Shown one piece after another: positions 13,374 through 26,018 of a stretch of DNA of 64,000 bases. The DNA is from Ganoderma boninense. Its lineage: Eukaryota > Basidiomycota > Agaricomycetes > Polyporales > Polyporaceae. The stretch spans positions 2,105,103-2,169,102 of the forward strand of contig CM035312.1 of the NCBI GenBank assembly GCA_002900995.3. The letters are read 5' to 3'. A model generated the notes under the pieces. It did not search any database. It saw only the letters and a program-made list of their open reading frames with translations, and was not told the DNA's origin. The position numbers and the translations under genes are program-made. The first letter of the stretch is position 1. Each line of letters opens with the position of its first letter.

Positions 13374-16300
13374 GGCCGAGCGGGCGCCGTGCGCGACCAT
13401 CGCCATATGAGGAATGATTGATCCGCACACCATAACATGCCACCTCCGACGCCTCCCTCCACATGAGCCCAGCTGCATAATGCAGCGATCCATTTACCCC
13501 AGCGCGCCGTCATCGCACTCAACCCGCACGCTCGTTTAACTTATCACTCACGACACACGCTCCTTGCATCTTCTCCCGCAATGCATTACGTCCCATCTAT
13601 CCCGGCTTCACGGTATGATAGTCCACACTCATTACTGCACACTCATTTGCTGCATTTTTTTCTCCTGGTTCTTCTCGGCGTCGCGCTGGTATGATAGGTC
13701 TTCTGCATTTTTAGCAGCTTTGCTCGTCTCGTCACATCTCCTCTGCATCGGCGTGCCTTGGTTTATTCGCCAGCACCCACTCTCGCGTCGGACAATTTGT
13801 CTGGTTTTGTCTCCTCCCGCTGCAGTCCATCATGGTCGTCAGCTCAGCCTTCGACCCATCCCCGCCCCCCTGCCTCGCTCTGTCTCGCCATCCGTTCTGT
13901 GCTCTGCGTCACCTCGTCATTGCATCGTCTGTTCTTCTGCTACCGAATCGCCCCATCCCTTGTTCGTTCCCACACGCACTTGCATTTTCCATTCTCTCGA
14001 ACTGAACACTATGGACACCGCGCCGGCCGCCCTCGGCGCGGTGCGTATAAACGCAAAGGGCCCTCCTCGCGTGGAAAGTACTGTAGCACCAACTTTTTGT
14101 ACATGCTGTATCTAATATCGCACACATAGACTGCGCGCATGACGTTGCGTCGCACCGGAAAAACGTTCCGTTTCAATTGATTATTCAAACCGCATTTTTG
14201 GCAGTCGGCTGTTGGCGTGTGTGCTGTGCTGGTGAGAGTGCTGTGCGTGAGTCGCGCGCTCGAACCTGGAGCCTGAGGTGCTTGGCTTTCCTCGCCTCGA
14301 TCCGGCCTGGCGATTGATACGAATGGTTAGTAGACTGCCATGCCCTGTATACGCGCGCTGTGGATGGTACTGGTTTGCTAGTCTCCTGTTGACATGCCTC
14401 CCGTTCGTATTGCGTTCGGGGCGGCGGCCCTGAATTTACTGAGTCCTAATGACGTCGAGAGTCTCCTTGAGGGACGCACATATGTCAATGGAGTCTGCGG
14501 AGGCTGTAAAGGTGAATACGTATGTGGCACACATGGCAGGTGCAGCCGGTGGCTCGGCGGACTTAGGTGGGTGCGATCATGTTTCGTCGCGGAAGGCATC
14601 GAAAAATGCGAATATTCGTCTCGGTGTGGTCGGCACTGGACTCCATCCTGCGCGGTTCGAAGGTGAGCTAACCTCAAACGCCGGCTTCCGCCGCAGATTC
14701 GGTGCTGGTCAGTGATCCGCACCTGACGAAACCTCGGCGCTTGTGAGACACGTAGGAAGACGCGCGGGCGCCAGCGAGGGTGGACACCTGCTTGCTTTCC
14801 ACCGCGAGACTGCACTGGCTTCTGATGTTCAGAAAATGCGAAGGCTGAAGCATGACCACAACTTCCTTCGAACGGGGTCTGGGTTGCGTAATTCTGACGG
14901 CCGGGATTATCACTCACTCCGCAAATCCTTCCGGGCTTGAAAGGAAGACATCGACACGGAGATAGAGGTAAAACCCACTCCAGGTCCTGGCCCCTCCTCT
15001 TGTGCCACGTCAAAAGCCTGAGAATCTATGACGCTGAATATGGGCCGAAGGGCGGAGGATCGTCTGGATGTGTAATCCAGAGGCACGACAACGTGTTCGA
15101 TGCCGGTATTCTGCCAAGTTCGCGGCTGGCACGGCCACGAACGACTGGGGCAAAGTCTGACTTTGTGGTGAGTGGTCTTTACACTTAGACTCTAATATGC
15201 ATATGCGTCGTCTCTTTTTGGTATTAGTTTCTTATCCTGTCGTCCCACATCGCGAAATTCGCGCATCTCATTCAACGTGCAACGCGCCATTTCCCAGATT
15301 CCGTCCAGGGTTTACTGCAGGTGGGAAAACCGTACACGAGGATAACGTACGGTCTTCCCTTCTCGCACGCCCACGTCCGTCCATCTCGTGCGAATTTTCT
15401 GCAAACGGCACGGCGTATACGATGGCAAACCTGCACAGAGAGGGTGAGCGAGGTGCGTGGCCCTGTGCGCCTTCAGAGGACGCCAGCTTCGGCGCTAGAA
15501 CCGGATGGGGCTACGAGAGAAGATGTTGCGGGGTTGCTATTGCATGCGTCTTCGGGTACCTACCCACGGAGCCAGATTTTGTTTTTCAGCTCATTTGGTG
15601 GCGGGAACGGACCCAGACTAAGTCTCGATACTTAGGTCCCCGTCGACGTTCCCCGAGCATGGAGCCGCATCCCAGCGCCCCGCCGCCTTCCTGGAACGCG
15701 TATCCTACTTCGAGAGGATGGTCCTCATGCGATGCTTCCTGGGGGAGGGCGATTTCGGTCTTGGGATGGCCTTCCGGCAGGTTGGATAGCGCCGTACGGC
15801 GGCCGTCGTCCTGCTGTCACTTCCTCATTTACTTCTGTGCGGCGGGCTTATTCAGGGTTGCTCTTCTTCGGCGAGGGGCTGACGGTATCGACTGTGCGGT
15901 GTTCCCGCGTTCCCAGACTAGCGCCGCCGTGCATGCTGGCGGTGGCCGTACCGGGACCCGGGAGGATATCTTTCCGGTTTATGCCGGCAGCATTTGCCCA
16001 TGGTCTTAGCAAAGGAGTGCCCTGATTCGGCAGAGGCGTGGTCACCACGAGAGGCTGATCACCTTCCACTGTTGTGTGCGCTCGGCTTTTGCGGAGGAGG
16101 GGGATGCTGATGCCACTCGGAGATTCACGAATTTACGGCGTTGGTGAATTTATATGGTGCGGCTTGGCTTCCAGGCAGCAAAGGGAGGTTATCCCCGTGG
16201 TGGCGATGCTTGGTAATCCGTTGTGGACAGAGGCAACCATCGTACCGGCGGGCCAGGCATCTCGTCATGTCGTCATACCGTGGACCACTAGCTACTTAGC

Positions 16301-18158
16301 AGGTTTATCCGATGGAATATCCCGAATTGAATATTCCTGCCTCGGGGGCCGCGAATACATATGCTCGTCGGGCTGGAGCCTCAACCGCGGGTCCATGGAT
16401 TGGCGAGAGCAAATGATGGGTTCTTTTTGACACACAGGCATGAGGAAGTGGAGCTCCAGAAAATCTGTACTCACAAGGTTAATCGTCTATTGACCGGGGG
16501 GCGTTCTTCCTCATTTGCCTTTCCTTCGCGTAGGGCGTCGGAGTGTGTAGGGATCTGCCGTGTGCATTGTCTCGAGGACGTGAAGATAGCATGCGAAGGA
16601 ACCATGCGAGTTTTCACATTTGGTCTTCGTGCTGTGAGTACTCGAGTCTTCTCCATTGACGTGCTCCATTTTGTTTGGTAAAAATACACCTCGAGAAGTC
16701 GCCTGCATAGCTCCCACTCTGTGATCTGTGAATGCGGTGCTGCGCGCCGTTGCAATTCCTCACGCTCGGAAGTGTGTGCGGGGGTTGTATCCGCTCGCGT
16801 CACCGTCAATTCGCCATCCTCGGAGCCTGGGGTAGTGTATTGGAGGGAATGAGTTCGCTAGTGTGGTACCACTTTGCATTGATTGTCGAATCCCGAGAAG
16901 TGTAGACCTCTTCGGAATGAATCCTTTGGCTTGACGGGGTCGGAGGTATTGAACATGCCGAACGACTCACCAGATACCCATTATGCAGGTCAGCCCACTT
17001 CAAACATCTGCTGTCGGTCTCAGCTATGGCGAATTCATTGGAATTTAAATATCGGACCACATGTCGCCTGGCCACCAATTATTGCGGCTAGTGCGTCCGG
17101 ATTAAAGACCCTGACGGAACGATGGTCCGAGAGGAGTTTTCCTGAGACTCGTTCTCCCTCATCGGACTCAATGTTGCCGCATATATGATATACAGTTTTC
17201 AAACAAGGGAGGACATAACAGTGAAGTCCGAATACCGACCCGTCTTATAAGTCTTACAGTATACTTAAGATAAAGCAAGGATCAAAGACAGTTTATACAG
17301 CGATGACGTCACCGACGTTCCATAAGCCAGGACGTGCCATAGCAGGCTAATGGGAACTCTCTTTCTCGTACCACCATCTTCAAGTTTAACTCGGTCTCCC
17401 GATACCTTATATCCATGAAACAGTCTTAGGTGAGGAATGAGTTTATTGGTCGTCGAAAACTTGCAGGTTGAACTGCGTTTCTGTCCTACTAGAGCACTGG
17501 AGCTCGCCGCAACAGCTTCCTCGTACCCCACAGTGCATATATGCATTCAAATCGTTTTGGAGACCCCAGCAGAGCCTTAAAACAATAGTACGTCGTTCAA
17601 ACATTTCATGGTGGCATAATTTATTATGAGATGACCATCCATGAACAATGTTACCATGCATCGAGCTGTCCACTGTGACATACGATGGACATCGGTCGAG
17701 TGGCGTAACTAACACTGACCTTTGGCGATACAGGGCCCAAAGACGTCGATTTCTTTGGCATGCACGCAGCCAAATGTGCGATGGTTCCAAGGCCAGCACC
17801 CGTGGCCTTGTCCTCGATGTGATGGCCATGGTCTTCGCCAAGCCGCCCTAGTGTCGCGCTGCGAGCATATGAATGGAGAGGTGGAAAGCTCATAGTGAGT
17901 GCATACATCATGTTATTTCATCTAGTTCATACACGAGATAATTGTTATATATGCCCAGTCCTATCTGTCGCGCGTCCAGAGATGTCGTTGTACAAACTGT
18001 CAGATACAGGTATGATATGTTGTGGTGATGCATGAACGATAATCCTACAGTGCATGAGTTGGGGGGTATCCGACTACAAAGTTACTTTGCTGCAAAAACT
18101 ACAAGAGAGCGTTAGGTGAGCCCGTCGATGAACACGCCGAAGACACTCACTCGTACAA
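13374..18158. other. Gene-poor stretch of about 4.8 kb
   Basis: About 13374-14130 is the T/C-rich 3' flank of the preceding gene. I could not build a spliced gene in the remainder. A plus-strand segment at 14394 starts MPPVRIAFGAAALN, and the same strand near 14608 reads NIRLGVVGTGLHP, both loosely like oxidoreductase N-termini, but no continuing exons follow. Open frames at 14378-15013 (-) and 15197-16009 (+) lack motifs. A decayed oxidoreductase gene is possible but unproven. Confidence 0.4.
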
Positions 18159-21100
18159 TTATCCAAACAAGCCATTCTCCCCGCTACTAGACAAGCTGCC
18201 GAGCAGCTTGTTCAAGTGACGTGCCACTGTACCGGCCCCTTCCTTGACCTTCTCCCGGTCGTCCTCTCGGACCTTCGGCAGGAGCTTTGTCTCGAAGCGA
18301 TCAGGATGCCACTTCCGCAAGTAGTCCTTGATGCGCTCCCGCGCGGTCTTGTCAGCGGACTGGTGCGGCGAGAGGACGTATGCCTGGATCTCGATGTACG
18401 TCAACTGCTCGGGGTCGTTTGGCTGCTTCAGCATCGGCCATGGGAATGAATGCCAGCTCAAGAAATCCAAGGACGGAATCCTCGCCCAGCGCCGCTCGTG
18501 CTCCTCGAACAACTTGACGACCTCCTCTTTGCTAAGCTGCCGCATCGCCTTCTGCTCCGTCCGACGCTGTTGGGCCTCCTGCTCACGCTGGAACTGCTCG
18601 AATTGGCGGCGGGCTTGCTCCTGCTGGCGACGCGCCCATTCCTCCTCGTCAAGAGGCGCATTGGCTGAGTAGGACGCCGTGGGCCTGGAGGTGCTTTGTG
18701 CGGTGTTGGCGTACGAGCTAGCGCTGTAGGCAGTCTGATAAGCACCGGCGGTGGGTCTGCTGCTTGCGGTTGAGGTGGCTGTAGTCGGTTGAGGGGTAGC
18801 AGGGGAGATCGGAGATTTCCAACCACGGGAGTTGGGCGTGCCGGGCATACCCGTCGGAGTTGCGCTGGCTGTTGGTGTGGTAGAGGCTCGACTCGCAGAA
18901 CTTGTGTAACCGGTGGAGTTCGACCGGGCTGACGAAGCGGAGAAGAAGCTGGCTGAACTGCTGAAGCTAGAAGACGACGCCGAACTGCTACGGTCCCCTG
19001 GGACGGAGGATGCGGTTGGATTGGGTATAGGGCGGGGTGCAGACGAAGAACTCGAGGAGTAATGCGGGCCGGGACGACCAGAGTTGGAATCGGACGTACT
19101 GCCGACGCTATCTTGCCTCCGTCGACGCTCTTGTTGCATTCGCCATTCCTCTTCGGAACGACGCAAAGCCTCCTGGAGCACCGCCTCTTCTTGCTGCCTC
19201 TGTTGCTGCTCCTTTCGTCGCAGAGCGTCTTCGGCGCGCTTGCGAGCTTCCATCTCCCTGGCACGCCCTTCCTCCTCAGCCTGAGCCCGCCGGTATGCCT
19301 CTTCCTGCTCTCGAACGAAGGCTGCGCGCTTCCGACTCTCCGCCTCCTCGCGCTTCTTGGCGGCCTCTCGTTTCATGGCCTCTTCTTCCTCGCGCTGTTT
19401 AGCTGCGGCAAGTTCGCGGGCCTTGTGCGCTCCTTGGAAGCGCGCGAGCTCAGCTTCCTGTTCGCGGAGGAAGATGGGATCCTGAAAGTCCGGTATGTCG
19501 TCGGATGATTGAGACTGAGCTGAGGACTGGGTCGCCTCGGCCTCTGCGCGTGCTTCCTCGGCGGCGCGGATGCGCGCGGCCTCAGCTTCTCGTCGTTGCG
19601 CCTCTTCATCTTCTAGTCTTCGTGCCTCCTCAGCCTCTCGCTGTCGTGCCTCCTCCGCTTCTCGCCTTTGTGCCTCCTCCGCCTCTAGCCGTCGCGCCTC
19701 CTCCGCCTCGCGTCGCTTCTTCGCCTCTTCCTCTCGCTGTCGAGCCTTCGCCCTTGTCCTCTCCAACCGCTCTTCCTTCTCCCGCTTCCGCCGCGCTTCC
19801 TCTTTCTGTCGTTGGGCCACCAGCTCCCGGGCTCGCTGTTCCTTAGCCTCCAGTTGTCGTTGTTCCTCAGCTTCGCGCAGTCGCTGCTCTTCGGCTTCAC
19901 GAAGTCGCTGTTCTTCGGCCTCAGCCTCCTGGAGCTGTTGCTCTTCGAGCTCCCGTTGTTGTTGAGCTTCCGCCTCGCGACGCTCAGCCTCTTCTCGCAG
20001 CTTCCGTTCTTCCGCATCGCGCTGCCTCTGCGCCTCCGCCTCCCGTTGCCTCAGTGCCTCTTCTCTCTGCCTCTGAGCTGCTTCGATTGCAGCCAAGCGC
20101 TCAGCTTGCAACCTCTCGCTCTCGAGACGTGCCTGCGTGGCTGCTGCCGCGGTAGCCTCCGCCTCTCTCCTGCGAGACTCCTCCCATGCTTCCCTCTCCC
20201 TGGCAAACATTTCCTCCTGCTCCTTCTGCTGTCTCTGCCACTCCTCCCTCTCCCTCCTTCGTTGGGCCTCCTCCTTCTCTCGCCGATCATTCTCCTCCTT
20301 CTCGCGCTTTGCTTTCTCCTCCCGTTCCAATCGCGCTTTCTCTTCACGCTCTCGCTTCTCCGCCGTCTTGCGCTCACGTTCCTCCTTCTCCCGCCGCTCG
20401 CGATCCTCCCTCTCCCGCTTGTCGCGCTCAGCTTTCTCGCGTTTCTCCCTCTCGCGACGGTCCTTCTCCTCTTTCTGTCGCCGCTCCCTCTCTTCCCTCT
20501 CTCGCCTCTCGCGCTCCTCCCTCTCACGCGTCTCGCGTTCCTCCCGTTCTGCTTTCTCCCTCCTCTCGCGCTCTTCCTTATCCTTCCTTTCGCGCTCCTG
20601 TCTCTCCGCCTCCTCCTGCTTGCGTCGTTCTTCGGCTTCCTGCCACTGTTGCAACCTGGCCTCGGCTTCTTCGCGCTTCCGTCTCTCTTCCTGCAGCTTG
20701 GCTTCGACCTCACGACGCAGGAGTTCCGCCTCACGACGCAAGAGTTCCTCATGCTTCTGCTGGACCTCGAGCGCCCTCAACCGCACCTCCTCCTCCTTCC
20801 GGCGCGCTTCGTCGGCTCTCTTCTTCGCGTCTTCCTCCTTCCGCCGAGCTTCCTCTTCCTTCCTTCTCGCCTCCTCCTCCTTCCGCCGAGCCTCCTCCTC
20901 CAAACGGCGGGCCTCCTCGGTCTTGCGCATGATCTCCTGCCGTCCTTGGCGTCTCTGCTCGTCTCGGACAAGCTTCCACGTTAATTCTTGCCTCTGGCGG
21001 AGCTCGGCGCGCTCGCGCATGTGCCAGAGATCTTCCAAGTCTACACCATAATCATCCTCTGAGTCGCTATCTGAGGCGACAGACTGCTCTTCGAAGGTGG

Positions 21101-22915
21101 CCAGAGGGCGCTGAGCGACGTCAGATGGGCCCCAGAACTCTTGTCGTGAGGCGCGGGAGCGCACGGAGCGAGACCCGTTGGAGTTGCGGCGCCCGCTCAC
21201 GCTGGCTGCAGGGCTTGGAGAGTAGCGGTGGCGAGGGCTAGAGCTGAACGGGAAGTCGTAGCCGGTGAATGGTAGTGCATTCGATGGACTTTGCGAACCT
21301 TGCCAAGTACCAGAGGGGGACTGTCGTCGAGGATCGTCGTCCGTGGAAGATGGGCGGGGAATGGGTCGACTGGAGGAAGCAGTAGGCATTGGGGGCGGGG
21401 ACTGAGGACCTTGTGTGGGGTATGGGGAAGGACTGGGTAGCGTCGGCCACGCGTCTACGTCGCCAGGCAAGGACCTTCGTGATGGTGGAATGGGTCTGGC
21501 CGATGCCGGGTTCTGGGGACCATAACGCATGTTCTCGGGTGAGCCTTGGTCCGACGTATTGCTGCGACGAGAGCCACGGATGGGGATGCCCTCACTATCC
21601 TCGAACCCGGGCATGCGGAAGCGGGAATTTCAGGGGCTGACCTGCGGGAACTGGTGAGGCGAGAATTGCTGCTGCGAGAACTGCGAATCTTCGAACAATT
21701 GGGGGCCACGGGAACTCTAGCTGGAGTGCGTGTGTCGGAGCGGCGAGCATAGATGTCATGAACGGAGGTTTGCTGCGTGAAGGATGGTTGTCGAGGACGG
21801 TCGGGCCGCTCAGGCTCCTTGCCCTTGCGCGAAGAACCACGCTCATCCATAGGCAATCCGTATCGGTCGCGAGGGACAGCGCTGGAATCGAAATCGGCGT
21901 TGGGAGAGGGTCGATCTCTCAGCCGAACGCTGCTCGCTCTAGACAACGTTCGACCGCTGTCGTTGACAGCTCCCTCGCGCACATTGGGACTAACGGGCGG
22001 AAGATTGGGCGTAGTGGCATGGGCGTAAGTTCGAGAGCTAGGCGCGGACGGTGGATCGTCCTTCGCAGGCACGGGCGGAAGCCAGATACCCTGTGGCCTG
22101 GTCCTCGAGAGAGAGCTGCCGCTTGCTCGGCCGAGCGACCCTTGGTCGTAGGGAGAGGGAGAGGCACTGGTGGTGGTAGGGTCGAAGTCCGCGAAGACGG
22201 ACGAGTTTCCGCGAGAACGACTAGGGCGCACGCCATAGCTGCCCGGGGTGCCTAATACCTGATCTGACCCACCGCTCTGTGTGCGATCTCGAGGACGAGG
22301 GTCTGATCCCGGCGGCGCTCTGGCAATAGGACGCGATTCACGATGCGGCATACTTGGCCCCTCCCGAACATCTTGCTCACCGTTGGCCCTTGGGAGCGAT
22401 GACGCGGAAGCGGGTTCTCCATTCGTCCTCGCAGGGGCAGCGGCCACAGGCACTCCGTTCTCTTGAACCGAGCTCGGATTTGATATGTTGGAATCCCGGC
22501 GACCCGATCCCGCACCTTGCTGACCTCCCTTCTTAATCGTGTCCCAGATCGCCTGCTGCCGTCTCTTAAACTCCTCGAACTCTTCTCCCTCCACCTCCTT
22601 GCCAAGCGCCAACGACCGCTCGAAACGGACGATCTTCAGTTCCTCGTTGAACTGGTCCTGCGCCAGGCGGCGCACCCTGTCCATCGCATAGTTGTAACTC
22701 TTCATGACGTTCTCCCACTGCACACTCCCCTCCTGGACGTCTCTAAGCTGCGTGTCTCTGTCTTCGCGGGCCTTGTCCACCATCGGTTGGAGCGTCTGCT
22801 CGATCCGCGCCCTGAGGTTCTCCTTCCACTGGGCGTCGGGTTCGACATCTTCATCGACATTGGCGGGGAGCGGTCCGACATTATTCTCTGAGATGGGAGT
22901 AAGCAGCGTCGTCAT
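18159..22915 (-). CDS. Very long charged coiled-coil protein with J-like (NFKBIL1-type) C-terminus, 3 exons
   Basis: Predicted protein of about 1555 residues. Exons, in transcription order, are 22915-21764, 21716-21642 and 21599-18159; all junctions are phase 0. Residues 1-130 are helical (ENLRARIEQTLQPMVDKARE). Residues about 130-600 are disordered Ser/Pro/Arg-rich sequence including a short Gln-rich exon (QFSQQQFSPHQFPQ). About 500 residues of almost uninterrupted E/R/K/A/Q heptad-like sequence follow, a long coiled coil or single alpha-helix, then a Ser/Thr/Ala-rich linker. The last about 110 residues hold a conserved-looking domain with YIEIQAYVLSP, YLRKWHPDRFETKLLP and VARHLNKLLGSL. The HPD-containing helix recalls J-domains and especially the C-terminus of NF-kappa-B-inhibitor-like protein 1; that assignment is from memory of the family and tentative. 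The two first introns are short (47 nt with a weak GTTCAT donor, and 42 nt). A cytoskeletal or scaffold role is inference. The highly biased codons create long antisense open frames that are not genes. Confidence 0.78.
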
Positions 22916-22975
22916 AGGATGTCAAGCGGGGTGATGGAGCGGGTGCGATGTAAGAGAAGGCAGGGCGATGTCGCG

Positions 22976-22983
22976 ATATAAAG
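22976..22983 (-). promoter_or_regulatory. TATA box of the coiled-coil gene
   Basis: Read on the minus strand the sequence is CTTTATAT, about 65 nt upstream of the ATG at 22915 and followed by a pyrimidine-rich leader (CCCTGCCTTCTCTTAC). Spacing and context fit a fungal core promoter. Confidence 0.5.
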
Positions 22984-23897
22984 CTCGAGGTACCACGGGT
23001 GACCGAGCTGAGTGAAGGTGGAAAGCGGATGGATAGATTTGTGGGGATATCTGGGTGGCTGCAGTGGGGGGCACCTACGGTAGGCCTCGCCGCATAGAGA
23101 TGAGATGGGAGAGCACCTGAGCCGATCAGCCTCATGGTCAGTTCTACGCACGCGAGCGTCGACGAAGTTCACCCCGGGACGTACTGATCTTGAGCCTCCT
23201 TGCGCGGCGGCGCGTTGTATTCCAGCAGGGAAACGTGACGGGATGAGGAGGGTGATGTGGCAAGGGAAGTCGGGGGGCGAGGCGGCGGGCAGGAGACCAC
23301 AAGCGTCGGAGAACGGACGCGCAGAAGGCAGCGCCCGGCCCTTTATTATTATATCCAACGGGCGCAGACGGTCTGCCTTCGCCCAACACGGCAGTCTCCT
23401 CGTTCCCGCCACGCACTGCGGAGGCTTTCATCTCAACGTGCCCAAGCCACGCTTATTCTAGTAACACTGCCTGATGTCGCCCGTTGACCGCATCCGGTAA
23501 GAATCGCATCTTGGAACGGCTTGGAACGTTCTGATTTGTCGGGATGAGCACCACAGAACCCAACACGCGGTTCTGGTCATGACCTCTCATCCGCCACAAT
23601 CGTCGACATACGGACGCCACCACGTCCCGAAAAACATGCCCTAAATGGCTATCTCGCGACTTTAATGCGATCATTATCCCAACAACCCCCCATAAATACA
23701 TCCTCCTCCAGGAGGCCCGAAGAAATCCATCTATCCCGTGCAGTATAGACATCCAAAGGCAATACTGATTATCCTACGCGTCGTCAACGAAGCCCATCCG
23801 TAATCCATCTAAGGAAGCGTCGGTGAGCGGGTGGTGAGTATATTAGTCGTGTCTCCAGCGAGCCAGACGCGTACCATAAAGTCAAGAAAAGTATATT
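22984..23897. other. Intergenic region between two minus-strand genes
   Basis: Upstream region of the coiled-coil gene and 3' flank of the bestrophin gene. It contains an A/T-rich patch (about 23341-23356) and no supportable gene. The open frames here are short, overlap on both strands and lack motifs. Confidence 0.5.
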
Positions 23898-26018
23898 TTA
23901 TGTACGCGTCATCTGGTCGACGTCCCACCAGCTCTTCAACAAGGTGCGGCGGATGCTGTGCATGCCCGTTTCCGGGCCGTGGTACGAGTGGTTGACGTCG
24001 TTGAGCATCTCTTCCGCAGTGCGCCTGTCGCCGGGCGCGAAGGGCTGGTTCCAGGCGGTGAAGATGAACTGATCTGGCTCTGGACACGAGTGCTGCGGAA
24101 AGTTCCGCGCTCAGCGGGTAAAGACGGGGGAGTGAAGACTTCTGGGGGACTTACTGCTGTGATCTCGTGCAACTCGCGCTGAACGGTGAGGCAGAACGCG
24201 TCAAGGTCTGAGGAAACGATCAGGACTAACGCTGACATTGAAGATGGAGGGCGCTAGAAGGCTTACCGAGGTCGTTCAAGTCGTAGTTGAAAGGGTTCTC
24301 ACTGTACGAAGACGGCCCGTTAGAAGTGCACACGGGACAAGATGTCATAGAAGCAATACCGACATTTCCTGACCAATCTCCAGGAAACCAAGCAGCAAGA
24401 AGGACGCGAACGCCGTACCACTGTGTAAAGGACAGTCAGGAAAAAGGCGTTTTCGCCGAAGTTGACAAAAAAGCTCACGGGATGGTCAGGTACCCGAAGG
24501 AGCTCCAGACCTGGAACTGTCAAGCGTTGAATAGAATCAGCATCATCACCTCACTGGAATCAGTGAAGTTCGACGCACCGGCAGGAAGAACAAGTAGAGC
24601 CAGAGCGAAATGCGCAGATGCGCCTGGTACGCGAAGGGCAAGGGCGTGTTCCTGATCCGGTCCAGGTTCGTCACCGTGTCCTGGAGCGCCGAGATGGCGG
24701 CAATGAAAGCAGAGGCGGCAGCGGGCTGGAGCTGGCCGTTCTTAAGGAGCCAGGCCATGTAGTTCGACAGGAAGAGCGAGATCTCGAGCGGGACGTTCGA
24801 GTCGACCACCTCGGGCTTCAGACGCTTGCCGGTGAAGGTGCGGGTTGTGGCGCTCGTTGGTATTTTGGGCTCGGACTTCTTGGAGCGGCGACAGGGCGAA
24901 AAGATGAGCTTAATGATGCGGAGGAAGGGGAGGTAGTCGAAGATGGACTCCTTCGGCGGGTTGCGTGCGGGCTGGAGGGGATGCTCGCTGTACACGACAG
25001 GCAGCGCCATCTCGGGGTCGAACTTCCTCGCCTTCTTCTGGGCCGCCGGGGAGCGCCCGCGGAGGGAGTGGTAGATCTGGTCTTCTGAAAGCTCGCTCGC
25101 CTCCTTATCGGGCTCCTGCCCCCGCTCGGAGTTGCTGCCGACGGGAGAGAGGGGGCGCGAGGAGGTGAACGTGTGCGCGGTGCGATGTTTCTGGGCATCC
25201 ATCGCGGAGGCCTTCCACATGGGCAGCATATCAGCCTCTGTCGCGTTCTCATGTACGTGGGTGGAGTAGCGCGGGAGGAAGCAGACGAGAGGGTACAGGT
25301 CCTCGTAGTACACGCCAGGCTCCCCGCGGAGCAGGTGCTAAGCGGAAATGCGTTCAGCACCAGGTTGATCGGCCCGACGACGTGGGATTTACCTTCACAG
25401 CCACTGAGTAAGCCTGGACGAGGTTGATCATACTCTTCTTCTCGATGGTGATCTCGAGCACCGACTTCTGTTGCCCAGTCCTCTTGTCGACGCGCTCAAA
25501 GGGGACATGAATCCAGATCTTGACGCAGGAGGCCGTCAGTCGAGATCATCACAGCGGCCGGCAAGGGAGTTACTCACGAGCTGGGCGAGATTACGCGAGC
25601 AAAGCGCAATAGCCGTCCACAGTTTCCTTCCCTCCATGTAACTGATCCACGGCGAGATGTCTCAGTATCAGCCACCTTGAGAGAAGGAGTCGCAGAAGGC
25701 CGCAGACTGACCGTTCGTATGCAGAAGATGTCCGGAAAGAGATGACAAGACCGAGGACGGTACCGAGTACCGTGAGCATCGCACTGGAGAAACTCAGCTT
25801 GTGTCGTGTCAAGTCCGACACGAGAGACACCACTGCGGGCACATAAGGAATGAGCGTCAGCGCCGCAGAGAACCGACGGAGGAGGCAGCATACATGGAGA
25901 CGGACTCACTCGCGGCAACGGCTGAGAAGAACAGCACTTCTGGCCAGATGTCGTTGATGACGGTGGCCTTAAACTTTTTCAGGCTCCATTTGGAGAAGAG
26001 GGGGTTTTCTGCGACCAT
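23898..26018 (-). CDS. Bestrophin-like (UPF0187/RFP-TM family) anion channel, 10 exons
   Basis: Membrane protein of 518 residues, probably a chloride channel in the plasma membrane or an organelle. Exons on the minus strand: 26018-25910, 25832-25712, 25641-25578, 25518-25393, 25337-24579, 24516-24479, 24420-24364, 24301-24267, 24207-24155 and 24092-23898; they sum to 519 codons with consistent phases. Family hallmarks: KATVINDIWPEVLFFSAVAA (first membrane helix), LTVLGTVLGLVISFRTSSAY followed by ERYMEGRKLW (the family's second helix and R-x-x-E-G-R motif), an Ile-Trp-Ile-His-Val-Pro stretch, a helix around LRISLWLYLFFLPFQVWSSFG, and GFLEIGQEIENPFNYDLNDL, the strongly conserved ENPF-Y-x-x-N-D-L segment, then LDAFCLTVQRELHEI. 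About 150 hydrophilic residues in exon 5 (HTFTSSRPLSPVGSNSERG onward) form a large cytosolic insertion. The start at 26018 follows CTCCTCAAG. Because CTAAC lies about 25 nt before it, this could instead be an acceptor with an upstream exon, but no in-phase exon was found. Confidence 0.92.

Noticed and set aside
13564..14115. 183-codon plus-strand frame after the gene at 10711
   Set aside because: T/C-rich 3' flank giving a hydrophobic Ser/Leu/Pro product starting from a non-ATG codon; no domain.
14394..14720. Oxidoreductase-like starts (MPPVRIAFGAAALN and NIRLGVVGTGLHP)
   Set aside because: Only short dinucleotide-binding-like patterns, in different frames, with no continuing exons or conserved catalytic residues; too weak for a gene or pseudogene call.
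19812..20984. Long plus-strand open frames (up to 390 codons) opposite the coiled-coil gene
   Set aside because: They are antisense shadows of GAG/AAG/CGG-type codons, giving Leu/Ser/Pro-only proteins, with no splice signals or promoter; the minus-strand gene is clearly the real one.
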